Origin: Syncephalis fuscata
Taxonomy: Eukaryota > Zoopagomycota > Zoopagomycetes > Zoopagales > Piptocephalidaceae
DNA: 64,000 nucleotides
Reading direction: 5' to 3'
NCBI GenBank assembly: GCA_025786725.1
Contig: JAHLTZ010000005.1
Location: forward strand, 434,001 to 498,000
In this document: piece by piece, positions 45,604 to 56,795 of the stretch
Numbering within the stretch: the first letter of the stretch is position 1
Layout of the letters: each line of letters starts with the position of its first letter
Made by a program: the position numbers and the translations under genes
Notes under the pieces: generated by a model
The model's database searches: none
Told to the model about the DNA's origin: nothing
What the model saw: the letters and a program-made list of their open reading frames with translations, nothing else

Positions 45604-46561
45604 ATGGCCACAATGATCAATCTACCTGGAAATCAAGTGGTATTTGAATATCTGACAAGCTCGAGCAGAAGTCTTGCCGAGCGCCGCTCAACTGGTCGCG
45701 CATCATACGTAATTATTCTATTACATTCTATATTTCTTGTTATCTGTTTAAGAAACCTTGTTTATTCTGCATCTATGACCATTCAATATCGTCGTAAATT
45801 TGCTCCAATTTGTTGTTTGATCTATTCAGCGAGTGGCCTTATATATATAATATCAGCACTGGCCTACTTTTCTCCCTATGATCTTTCATGCGCTAACTTG
45901 GTGGTTATTGCACATGTCACTATATTTTCCGGCGGTATCATTGAATATATATTCGTGGCGGAACGTGCCTATATTGCTCGTCGCAAAAGCCGGCTAATAT
46001 TGACGATAGGCTTCTTGCTTATCGCAGTTCGTATCACATATGGTGCCATAGCCTGGAACGTGCTTAAAAGTACCTTCGATCGCACGGGTATGTGCATAGG
46101 AACGTTTCCTTTTTATGTACCTTATATTCGCTTTGGCTATGATGCTGTATTTACTGCAACATTTTGTATCGTATTTGTTCATGTGGCCATTCAAATGTAC
46201 TGTCGCAACAGAACTGATGCATGGCGAAAACTGGCCCAAAGAGGAATCATTGCTATGTTATCGGTTATTGCAACTCATTTAGCAGCTATGGTTTGTGTTG
46301 TAAGTCATATGTTTGGAGATAAATCAGGATATGCATATTTGGTTTCTTGGTAAGTTTATATCAGTGTATAAGCAAGTTATTATACTAATAGCTTTATTAC
46401 TTGTTAGGATAACTATACTTACTTTACTTGTTAATTACACACGCTCAGTAAAAATATTGCAGATTCAAATGAGCTTGATTATTCAAGCTAATTATAGATG
46501 TAATGCACAATTTATTATAAAATATTTTAAAGTAATTCAAAATTCTATTGGTTATTTGTAA
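45604..46561 (+). CDS. 7TM protein, paralogue B of the local family
   Basis: Exons 45604-46349 and 46408-46561 join as VSW/ITILTLLVNYT, intact, about 299 residues. The N-terminus is extracellular and Ser/Arg-rich. Seven hydrophobic helices follow: YVIILLHSIFLVICL, CCLIYSASGLIYIISALAYF, LVVIAHVTIFSGGIIEYIFV, LILTIGFLLIAVRITYGAIA, AVFTATFCIVFVHVAIQ, GIIAMLSVIATHLAAMVCVV and AYLVSWITILTLLV. A short basic tail follows. Helix 3 ends in ERAYIARR, reminiscent of the ERY/DRY corner of GPCRs, but I cannot assign a GPCR class. Paralogues lie at 11.4 kb and 54.2 kb. The last 17 bp overlap the end of the HSF-type gene on the other strand. Confidence 0.72.
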
Positions 46562-47616
46562 AGTGTAAAGGCTGCGTTAATGAATCTGGCAAAGAAAAGT
46601 GATTGCTTAGCTGTTGATCTAAAAAAATACCATTTAAATCATTAGTAAATGTGTTGAATAAGCTTGAAAAGTCGATGGTATTTGAAGCTGAAATAGCCTC
46701 CAATTCCATGTCAGTCGGTGGTGCAAAGTTCATGATTTCGGGGTTTGTATTAAAGTGCATTGTTTCGTGTAATAAATTGTTTTCAAGTAGCAGATTCATG
46801 GGCGTGAACTCTGGTATTTCCGGAGTACTATTATTAAAGTCTATGGGTGTTTGCAATGATAGGTCTTCAATCTTTATATCCGACGGCATCAAGTCCGGAA
46901 TATCAAATATACTGTCGAAAGTTAAAGCGGGTGCTAAATTGTTGAAATGATGGCTACTTAAAAAGTCCATTGGTGCACCAATAATATCATGTAGCGTACT
47001 TTCAGTTGGTATACTAGCTATTGGCGGCTTTGTTTCATTAACTGAACTACAATCTAGTTATTTATTGTTAGTAGTAATAAATAATACACGATATAATATA
47101 TTTACCTATTAGTTGGCGCCTCTTCGAGTATCTAGACAAGTATTTACTGCTATGGCTATTTGGCTTTATCTTTACTTTCGAGTCTTTGGGCGTGGCTGAG
47201 CGTGGCGACGCTTGATTTTAGTAATTAATTCGCGTTGGCCACGTCTAAAATCAGGATGAGCAAATACAATTGGTTCTTTTATTTTTGATTTTCGTGTTGC
47301 ACGGCCATCGGATTGACGTTTAATTCATACATCTATAGAAAAATACATTAGCGTTAATTGTAATCTAGCCATTAATACTTACATTTAATTGGCGTTCAAA
47401 TGAAGTAAAATGATTCTGTGCAGTAAACGATCCCAAAACATATAGGGTAAAATGTTTTTTGGATGGTATAATAAATTCAGTGCCATCATAGTTCCAATAA
47501 ATAAAGCGCTTGTAATCGCCACTTTCAATAGCACTAATAACAAAACAGCAATGATTTAGAACATTTATTAGACCACATATAGATGTAAACTTACTTAAAA
47601 GTTCCTTTACAAACAT
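46545..47616 (-). CDS. HSF-type transcription factor with divergent DNA-binding helix
   Basis: Exons 47616-47591, 47533-47383, 47332-47176, 47131-47106 and 47053-46545. The DNA-binding domain reads MFVKELL, YKRFIYWNYDGTEFIIPSKK, HFTSFERQLN/MYEF and HPDFRRGQRELITKIKRR, matching the heat-shock-factor winged helix (helix 3 'NFSSFVRQLNxYGF' and 'HPxFxRGxxxLLxxIxRR'). The Val-to-Glu and Gly-to-Glu changes in the recognition helix region are unusual. The C-terminal 170 residues are acidic and Leu/Phe/Asn-rich (FDSIFDIPDLMPSDIKIEDL), like an activation domain. No clear coiled-coil trimerisation repeat is seen. One T must be added near 47322 (GAATTAAACG) to keep MYEFKRQ in frame. The exon 1 donor is uncertain. 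Confidence 0.75.
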
Positions 47617-48320
47617 GTTACTTAGTCGGATGGGACAAGAAAAGTGTAGTTATTAGCAGTTTATCAGCTGAGGTACAAAAAGATTGCTTGTGTTTTATTC
47701 TGTTTAACCAATTGCTGTGCACTGTTTATATAGACGAAATCTGAGTCAATTATTTTATCAAGTTTAATGCTACATAGTAGCGGAGGCCAGCATTGCAAAA
47801 ATCAATGGCCTTTTCGGTATTCATGATATTGTATTCGTGATGTGTAATTGGTTGCACAGGTCATAGTAACCTTTGACTTCAAGCGTGTATTTGTCTCGCC
47901 ATAACAAAGCGATATTCATGGTGCCACCAGACTATACTGTAGACATCTCAATGGATTTGTTATCTGTTTCAAGCTATTCTAGTACCCCGACATTACAGTT
48001 ACACATCATTGCATTGGCCATTTAACATTACTCGGGTACCTGCAATATGATCCTTGTTTCGCCATACTGCGTAGCTGATTATTGTCAAACGATGACAGTA
48101 TTGTGTTAGGTCCAGCCATCGCTGGCTTGTTCTACTATTAAACAAAAACTGTACAAAATGTTTTTACTTGCAACAAAACAACAACAATATTAGGCACCAG
48201 AACTGCCATGTGATGTACAAATCTTAGTTATGAATGCAAATGTTTTATTGCTATGAAACGCCCATACGTAAATTAGTCAGCGATAGTTTAAGCAAAGCAT
48301 TTGTAAAAAGACGACTTTAA
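47617..48320. other. Intergenic region
   Basis: About 700 bp between the HSF-type gene and the 3' end of the CBS gene, both on the minus strand. It holds the HSF promoter. No ORF or repeat worth naming. Confidence 0.6.
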
Positions 48321-50238
48321 TTAGATTTTCTTCATCAAATAACTAAGTAGATCCACTTTAGTTACTACATGCTTGGCAGCCATAGAAGCCGTGCTAGAAG
48401 AGGAATCGGTGGGTCGTTCAGTGATAATAGCAGCACTGTGGTGCTCAAAGAATGTTTCCAAATCATGTAAGGGCGTGTCGACTGTGATTTCGGTAAATGG
48501 ATGTTTAGCCGATGGCGTAAAATGGAACATTACTTGTTCCACAGTGGAGTCTGGTGTTGCACGACCAGAAGAAATGCGCGACAACACATGGCCAAGTGTA
48601 ACAAGGCCGACCAAGCGCGACGTGTTGGTCGAGACCACTGGCAACTGGTCAAAGCCATCTCGTTGCATAATCTCGGTAGCTTGTCGGCAAGATGTCTAAA
48701 AATGACGCATAATAAGCGTGTTATGTTACTGGTATTGTTCGTATGGTTGGCATATGTGCCAAATGGCTAGGCCATACCTGTTCGTTCACCGTAACAGCAT
48801 CGGCTAAGCGAAGGTCCTTAACGGTAGCACCATTCCAGCGATCTTCGGTGGCCGGTACAGTTGATGGTGCAGCAGGTGTTACAGTTGGCAAATAGCCATA
48901 TTCCTGCATCCACTCATCGCTCAAGAACTTGGTCATGTAGTTACGTACTGAATCGGGTAAAATAACCACGCAGCGCTGACCTTTCTTGAGTGAACGAGCA
49001 AACTTGAGTGCACCAGCCAACGCTGAGCCAGATGATCCACCTAGTGAACACCACCATCATATTAGCACACCACCACCATTGTTATTGTAGGTCCGTGCAT
49101 CTGTTTATCCTGTCAATACTACTTACCGCATAGAATGCCTTCCTCACGAATAAGGCGACGGGACAAAGTGAACGACTCATTATCAGCCGACTTGTACCAT
49201 TCATCAATATACTTGCGATCCAGAACATCAGGAATAAAGTCGTAGCCAATACCTTCAACCTAGATATGCAGTTTGTTACTGTTGCTATCTTTAGCCATAT
49301 TCTTTATTCATACCTTATATGATTCTACTTTGTCGTTAAGCGATGCTGGTTCGGCCAGAATAGAACCGTGTGGATCGACACCCACAATCTATATACAGTG
49401 TTTTATTAATGATTCAATCTCATACTGGCCAGTTCCATGCTGTTAATTACCTTGACATTGGGACAAGCCTCCTTAAGTTTCTTAGCAATACCGGTAATAG
49501 TACCACCAGTGCCCGCGCCAGCAACAAGCATATCTACATGGCCATCACACGACTTTAGAATCTCCTCTGCTGTTCCATAGTAATGAGCAAGTGGGTTGTT
49601 TGGATTTGAGTACTGGTCTAGAATAACACTATTGGGTATTTCGGCATTTAACTTCTTAGCCACGCCAATATGTGATTCTGGTGCATCCCAGGCAGCTTCA
49701 GTTGGTGTACGAATGATTTCTGCACCAAGTGCTTTAAGCACATCAACCTATTACATTAATACATTAATGCATTATTGTTGTTAGATGATTAGTAAGTATT
49801 ACTGCTTAATACAAATGGTATTTGATATGTACCTTTTCTTTACTCATTTTCTCTGGCAGTGTAATAATAACACGATATCCTTTAACGGCACCAGCCAATG
49901 CTAGACCAATACCGGTATTACCGGAAGTTGGTTCGATAATCGTTGAAATGCCAGGCTTAAGAATGCCGGCCTTTTCTGCCTCTTCCACCATACGCTTGCC
50001 AATACGATCCTTCACTGAGCCGCCTGCATTGAAGAACTCGCACTTGACGAGCATCTCACATTCAATGCCCAAAGACTGAGGAATACGGTTAAGACGCACA
50101 AGTGGCGTATTGCCAATGTGGTCGAGGATAGTATCGCATATCTTTTTGTCTTGGCTATACGGTAGTATTGAGTATTAGTAACCAGGTATTCATATCACTA
50201 TTGCTATAGCCAGTACATCACTGGTATACGCACGTCAT
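48321..50238 (-). CDS. Cystathionine beta-synthase
   Basis: PLP enzyme that condenses serine and homocysteine to cystathionine. Exons: 50154-49833, 49747-49451, 49388-49314, 49259-49127, 49040-48778, 48695-48321, all in frame. A 5-base first exon (50238-50234, ATGAC) is proposed because a TACTAAT branch site and acceptor precede 50154 and the phase fits. PLP landmarks are the Schiff-base lysine in [23 protein letters not shown], the phosphate loop [10 protein letters not shown], and [11 protein letters not shown]. The C-terminus is a Bateman module ([20 protein letters not shown] and [20 protein letters not shown]) that in other fungi regulates activity. The N-terminus starts almost directly at the catalytic core and has no haem-binding segment, as in yeast. 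The frame is intact. Confidence 0.93.
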
Positions 50239-50469
50239 AATGTCAATTGACTAAACGGTTGATCAAACAAGTGGCAGCACAAGTAAATATTAAACAATAA
50301 CTGGCAATAACAAGGCAAAGAGCAGAACACAGGCGCAGAATAGAAGCAAGAGTGGTGGTGGGAGCGTGGGTTTAAAAAGTGAACATATTTTCTACGGTAA
50401 CGTCATTCACTCACAAAATGATTAATAATCCCAAACTAATTAATCCAAAATGGAAATCGTATTTTATTA

Positions 50470-51852
50470 TTAACCAAGTACATCATCTAACCAGGCCGTC
50501 ATATTGGCTGATTTTTTTGATTGATCTTTAGAAGAATTGGTTGTAGCAGTAGTATACTAGTAGAAGATGGTGCACCACGTCCCTACCACGTCCACGACCA
50601 CGTCCACGACCACGTCACGAGTAGTAGTAGTAGTAATCATGCTACTAGAACCTTCAGATGTATCTGCACCTAATAATAATTAATGTAAATAAAAAACTTT
50701 AAATATAATACTCATCCAATTTACCTTTCATCTCACATTTGTTAATGGTAGGCGATTTAGATACTTGTGTTAATACATTACTATTTGATGACAGTTGATT
50801 AGATTTAGATGATATGGTTGGTGTTATTTGCGATTTTAACATAGTATGAGGTGTAGATGATTTTTTACAGACCGAGTTGGATTAGTTTGGTTACTACTAA
50901 TTTTCTCATTATCTGCATTATCATCTGAAGCTGTTGACTGTTCAGTATTCAAAGTATTAGGTACAGATTTCAATGTATCACGGCGTTTCTTTAATGCTTC
51001 AGTAAGGTCGGTAATGGCATTTTGAGCAATAATTGGACTATCCAATGGTATTAAATCCATATCCTAATAGTTTTAATTAGAATTTGGTATTACAAACTAT
51101 TTATTACTTACATCGCCTCAATATTTGGCCATTGATTAGTATTGCGATATTGTTAATAAATCTTCATCATCACCAAAGTTTTGTAGTGACAAATCTGTTG
51201 TTACTGAGGCTTTAATATCCAACTGTTGCCACAAACTTAGTGAGCCTAATGCTGTTTCTAAATCACCGTATTCAACTTGTAATCCTGAAGCATCTACAGA
51301 CTGTAAAATAGGCAATAAGCATTTGTTAATTGCCAATAATACTTGCTATGGCTTACTTGACTCGAATCCTCCGATTCAAACCAAGTTTGTTCATCCTTAA
51401 ACTGGAAGAACGAGCTCTGATCCAATGCAACATGTTCTATAGTTTATACTAATTACTCACTTGCCAATTAATAAATGTCTATATACCTTGTTTTTGAATA
51501 ATAGCTAAAAGTTGGCTTATATCATATGCTTCTTGAGCCTCGGTGCGTGCCTCATCCGTATCAAGTTCATCCACGCCTAGCAAGTCTTCTTCATTATCGC
51601 TTGGTGGTATTCACCGGCTATAGCCGCTGTTTCTCCAAATATATTTGTAGCCGGTAGTGTTTCTTTTACTGAATGTAGCGGTAATATTTAACAATAGTGA
51701 CGATAAATATAACAGCCATTTACCTGGCTTATCTGACCGAGTGCCACGGCGACCACCGCGACTACTTGTTGCTGCTACAGTCTGTCCTAAGCGGTGGTCT
51801 TTTTCACTTGATAGCGCCGTGAAGCACGCTGCTTATGCGGATCAGGCTTCAT
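50470..51852 (-). CDS. Disordered acidic/RG-rich protein of unknown function
   Basis: At least six exons (boundaries near 51720-51660, 51490-51430, 51350-51310, 51110-51060, 50720-50670). The start MKPDPHKQRASRR is followed by SSRGGRRGTRS and an acidic region (DNEEDLLGVDELDTDEA). A possible folded part has WFESEDSSQ and GDLETALGSLSLWQQLDIKA. Then come a Ser/Asn-rich stretch, a (CGTGGN)n-coded RG repeat near 50585-50620 and the C-terminus MTAWLDDVLG. RG repeats suggest RNA or chromatin contact. I do not recognise an orthologue. The frame needs several single-base additions (near 51808, 51612, 51125, 50868 and in the RG repeat), so the exact protein is uncertain. It is divergent from RMI1 with only 125 bp between starts. 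Confidence 0.5.
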
Positions 51853-51977
51853 CGTAAAAATGAAAGGGGAATTAACAGTAAATAACAAAGTATTGCTTGT
51901 TTTACAAACGTTTACTATTTACGCGCAATTGTCGCCACTATTTCTACATTTATTATAGAAACGAATAACAGCACTTT
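51853..51977. promoter_or_regulatory. Short bidirectional promoter region
   Basis: 125 bp separate the start of the RG-rich protein (minus) from RMI1 (plus), so the two genes must share promoter DNA. Confidence 0.5.
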
Positions 51978-52799
51978 ATGGAGACACTATTACGACAATT
52001 ACGTGCACGAGGTGCATATATAACAATGAACTGGCTTGAAGCGTGTATTAATCAGTTGCCGCCAAGTAGTGCGACTACTGCAACACAGCGATTAGAAGCC
52101 GTTTGGCAGCGCTATCTTCGTCTATCACTAAATGATACTAGCGAGAAGGCACTGCCTACTAATGCATTACATACACATAGAGTTGTTTTAAAAGCGTGTA
52201 TACTTGAAGTGGCGGCAGTTGACGAGATCGGCTACGCGCACACCCGCTTACTTGATGCAATAGCCGGTCCGATATTGCCAGGTGGTGTCCAACAAGCAAC
52301 AACGACAGCGGATGAAACGGACGAAGAAAGTGACGAGGCACTTCATGGTTTGGATACTGCTACTGCAGCTGGTATCGATGCTGCAGATTCATCTACACGT
52401 CGTTTACCGCGCGGTACACTTAAGCTTACATTAACGGATGGTTATGAGGTGATATTTGGTTTAGAGAAAAAGTTTGTATCAGCACTTGATTTACGAATGC
52501 CACCAGGTAGCAAGGTAAATGATTTATAAATAGTTATTTAATACTAATGTTTATTACGAATGTGTCTGGCATATGGCTAGCTATGGATTGCTGAAACTGA
52601 GATACGACGTGGTGTCATTTATCTAAAGCCAGAAGCAATACGTGTATTACGGTGTGGACGCAATGCCGCTAGTTTATCAGCTATGAGCAACATTGCACTT
52701 GATGCTAATCAACGGGAATTAATAGCTATGGAAGAGCTTGAATTACGTTTACAGCGTGAACTAGATCATATAAGCTCAACGACAGCACGATCATCTTAA
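51978..52799 (+). CDS. RMI1-like RecQ-mediated genome instability protein
   Basis: Exons 51978-52514 and 52581-52799, in frame, 251 residues. The N-terminal helical part (ARGAYITMNWLEACINQLPP, then VWQRYLRLSLND) is followed by an OB-fold: VVLKACILEVAAVDEIGYAH, LKLTLTDGYEVIFGLEKKF, MPPGSKLWIAETEIRRGVIY and LKPEAIRVL. The LKL.LTDG and G.K.....E.RRG...LKPE patterns are those of RMI1/BLAP75, the partner of topoisomerase III and Sgs1/BLM in dissolving double Holliday junctions. An acidic insertion (TADETDEESDEALHG) lies in the OB-fold loop where RMI1 proteins have a variable loop that meets Top3. No frame problems. Confidence 0.85.
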
Positions 52800-52977
52800 T
52801 ACATGGCATAAATCATCTACACAAATTGAAATAGCTTTCACCATTTGCATTTACTAATTAATGGATATGTATTAGGAATAAAATGTATTGATATTAAATA
52901 AAAATTTTACATTAGTTATTTCTCGTATCCAGCCAATCTACAATTACTTTTAATGATTCTGTCGTTTTGGCATTATC

Positions 52978-54265
52978 TTACGATAAAGTCCAATAAACGC
53001 GTTGGACGGTAATTGGTGTGCCAGTCAGCATCGGCCTGATTCCAACTGCCATTTGGTGACGTTGTGTTGAGGTTGACTGACCCGATATATAGGTGGAGTA
53101 TTGAGATTGTTCATTATAGTATGAATAGTAGGATTCCTTCTGTCCATCACTGCGAGACTGACCACTTATATTGTGTTGCGAATCAAGTGCACGCTCACTC
53201 ATTTCTTCACCTCGAAGATGGGCCGGATAGTCTTCAGGATATTCTTGCGCCACTTCACTATAATTGGTCATGCCTTCAGGTGAGCCCCATTGATATTGCG
53301 GGTGATAAAGTGAGCTTTTATCTGTCTGAATTGCGTTCAAATTAGCATTTTGAATAAAAGTACGTGGCCGATTGCCCATAGCCAGAATGTTACGGGCTCT
53401 TTCTGTTGTGTAATTAATAGCCACGAAGTAAACCACCCTAATGATAAATATTAATAAAACAATTGATTAGTTAATTAGTTAAACAGTATTCATTATATAT
53501 TACTACTTACAATCGATAACAAACATCCATTCTGAAAAGTCCCCAATACGTGGAATACGCCAATAAGCGCGGTGGCAATATTTGAAAATGCAGCAGCAGC
53601 TAGAAATAGTAAGCCATCTTCGCTAATTTGTGCCCAAGCATTAGAGCCAAATTTTTTATATTGTTCAATGATAACAATAAGAAATGAGATTGAAAATATG
53701 GCATTGACAGGCAAATCGAGTGCCAAACGCTGCCACGGATAGTAGAACGGATATTCGACAAAACAACCATCGGCCGGTGATTGACGCGAAACCGTATGAC
53801 GAACCACAATGTAGATAAATGAGAACTGGCAAACTGAAAGCATAATACCTAGTACGAGGATGATCATGAGTGCTGATGCACTTTATACGCTTTATTCAAT
53901 AGGATTGTATCGACACAAAGACTCGATATGACCATACCTAGCGCACAGATCCATATCACCATACGACAAGTAATGCCAATGGGTACAATAACCGTAAGCA
54001 GTGAAACAACGCCAAGGATCACCCCTGCTGCCGCTTGTACTAGGCAAAGTGCAGGTGTTAAAGGGCGTCGGGCCGTAAGTACGAGTCGAATCGCTTTTCT
54101 CGTATTCATTGCAAATAAATAAAGTAAAACTGTATTGATGATAATTTGTTTCCATTGTCCGATAAAACGATTCTTCAACTCGTCAATATCATCATCAGCC
54201 TCCCATAAATAGGCCAAACTAGTTATTTCTCCAGATGGATCTGTTTGTATCCAAGATTGTGTCAT
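52978..54265 (-). CDS. 7TM protein, paralogue C (frame-broken)
   Basis: Three pieces: 54265-53864 (N-terminus MTQSWIQTDPSGEI, helices IIINTVLLYLFAM, LCLVQAAAGVILGVVSLLTV and MVIWICALGMVISSLCV), 53867-53520 (MIILVLGIMLSVCQFSFIYI onward) and 53436-52978. The third starts VVYFVAINYTTERARNIL, which matches ITILTLLVNYTRSVKIL of paralogue B. A Ser/Tyr/Gln-rich cytosolic tail of about 130 residues follows (QSQYSTYISGQS). The first junction needs one added base near 53868. The second is an intron whose phase does not quite fit, again pointing to a missing base. Topology is about seven helices with an extracellular N-terminus. The long tail with many Ser/Tyr could be a regulatory region. Confidence 0.6.
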
Positions 54266-55030
54266 AATAAAAAGTACAAATAATAATAGTAATAGTAATA
54301 ATACAATAACTATTTTTTCAATTAATAATCGTATATATAATATATATCAACAGTAAAAAGAGCAAAACTGTCGTAGTCGTTGAGCAAATAGTACGAAATA
54401 GAATAGAGAAATAGACAGATAGATAGACAGATAGATAGATAAAAAGGACTAAATTGGATTACGTGGTAAAGCTACAAAACGATACACGTAAAAGTATTTA
54501 AAATATTTACAACTATTTAAAGCTGTTCCGTCTAAAATGTCGGCCCTAAATATCATTACGCATGCGACAGATAAACAAGTTTTATTGGAGACGGATATCT
54601 GCACTCATATGTATCCACACGCATACCAACAGTCCATGTGAATTCATTCAACTAATCTACATGAATAGGTATGCCAATGGTCTATTATTATATAGTATAA
54701 ATCATCTAATGTAGAGTGTATTTATTGATTTTTTATAATGGTTAATAAAATAGTAAAATATCATAAAATAGATTGAGAAAAAGCGTAAAAATAATTGTAA
54801 ACTAAACATACACGAAAAGTGCCAATAATGGCGTTAACAACAACAACAACAACAGAAGAAAGATTCCACCGACTGGCACGCAGTCTTGTGCATTGCATAC
54901 AACATGGTACATCCAAAAGGCTAATCTATGTCGTTTTCTATAGAAAAAAATGTCAAAATACTCAATAAACTATGACAATTATCAATGAAATAGAATAATG
55001 ATTAAAAGGGGCACTATGCACTACAATTAA
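54266..55030. other. Intergenic region with GATA-type microsatellite
   Basis: About 760 bp. A (GATA)n/(GACA)n run lies at 54415-54441 and a (CAA)n run near 54838-54855. No gene is supported. Confidence 0.6.
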
Positions 55031-56285
55031 CTAGTAGGCATAAGGCCATGGTATAACCATATACACAATACCAATGATAAGACATAGCAAAGAGAAAAAG
55101 CCAGACAGTAGGATGACCACAGAGGTACACCTTGTGTACGCCATGAATGGAACAAGCTGCTGTAACAATTCAAATGCTGCCGCCACGACCATGTGATTCT
55201 CTTTCCCACTCTTTGGTCACGGTGTGATATCTCCGAAGCGATAACACTTTTACTATTTGATCGAGTTGACACCACACCACTCGATAGAGGTACAGCTGTA
55301 CATCACTAGGGGAGATCACCTGTGCAGAAGCAGTAACAGCAGCAGGTGGTGGTAGTAAAGAAGATGGTGTAGACAATGATTTAAGAGATGATTCAGTAGA
55401 CCATGCACATGAAGGTGTGGGTCGTGGCTTCACACGTCTCCTATGACAGTTTAACATCACAGCAGCTATTAAAAATAAAGCCGAAATAGCTAGCAACCAT
55501 AACGTCACGTGTAATGCGCGATACGTTGACTCATTTAGAAATCCATCGCCTGACATGCATACACCATGACCAGCATCTACACTATACTGACAATAACCGC
55601 TCATACACTATAATAAATAGTAATTAACACACGCCCATTAGTAATTTTATTAACTATAATATTAATAGCCATATTATCAATGTTAAGATTGTAACTAACC
55701 TGATTATGCCCCGTACATCCACGACGATCCTCGAGACGGCGTTGGCATTGCCCTGTCGATGGGGTATTTGACGAACTACGCTCACAATAAGCATCTTCAA
55801 CACAGTTGCCAATCAAGCCCAGATCAATCTCGTTGCGTTCACTTAGCCATACTTTAAGCGTATTGTTACGCGGTATCCACATAGATTGACAAGTCGAACC
55901 GAGACCGGCCAGCGGTCCATTTACATAAACTGGCCATCGTAATGGTGTGGGTCGTTTGGATAGCGGTACATTAGCATCAAGTCCATAGGCCAGGATAAAG
56001 CCGGGGGTCAAGGTGGATAGACACGTGGCGTCAGGTTCATTAGTCATTAGATAAAATGGAATCAATATTAGTCGTTGTCGTATTACGAAGATAACAAGCA
56101 AATCCGGCTGCACAACGCGTCGTCGGGTCACATGCATGACCCTGCCCAATGAGCGTAACTACATTAGAAGGTAATATCACTTCTTCGGAAGCAGCAGCAG
56201 CAATAGCGACTACTGGAAACACTTTAGAAACAGACGGAGCGACGGAGCCAGAAGTCGAGGCAGCCGTCGCTGTTTGGATCGACAT
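55031..56285 (-). CDS. Cysteine-rich membrane protein of unknown family
   Basis: The N-terminal extracellular region has paired cysteines: HACDPTTRCAAGFACY, ATCLSTLTPGFILAYG, GLGSTCQSMW, GNCVEDAYCERS, GQCQRRLEDRRGCTGHNQ, and across an intron (55699-55608) CMSGYCQYSVDAGHGVCMSG. A transmembrane helix (ALHVTLWLLAISALFLIAAV) follows, then a basic Pro/Ser linker and a second helix near the C-terminus (VVILLSGFFSLLCLIIGIVY) ending WPYAY. The cysteine spacing is EGF/dickkopf-like but I cannot assign it. Frame breaks occur near 56050-56090 and near 55178; the last one is needed to reach the second helix. The start at 56285 is the first ATG of the open frame and lacks a strong signal peptide. Confidence 0.55.
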
Positions 56286-56795
56286 TATAGATCCGGATAA
56301 TTACTCGTTGAACGGCATGCAAATAAATAGTTAAATGGAAAGTGGTAAAGAATAGTGGAATTCAATGAAAGAATGCGTCTAGCGTATTCTTAATGCAATA
56401 CTAAGAGGGGAAAAGGAGAAAAGGAGAGGCTTTAAAAGGTAGAGGACAAGAACAAGGACAGTGTAGAAAAGTAAGAGTGTAGTAGTGGAGGAAAGAGGGC
56501 AGGCAGTTTGAAAACTTTACTATAATGATTATCTATAGTTAGCATTTCTTGTTTTCCAAGTGGAGTTTTAAATCACGTTATTAACGTCTTAAAAAGGAAA
56601 GTGGCAATTAATGTCAATTAGCTAAATGGTAATAAATACACAAGTTAATTACATTTATTTAGAACGTCTGCATGGTAACCATGATAGAATGTATATAATT
56701 GCACAAATAGAACACCAATAATTAAATACGATTTATAATACTAAATACTAAACCAAACTATACTTCTATAATATTTGACATATAATTTCTTTATA
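56286..56795. other. Intergenic region
   Basis: About 510 bp with purine-rich stretches near 56405-56500. No gene seen. Confidence 0.6.
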
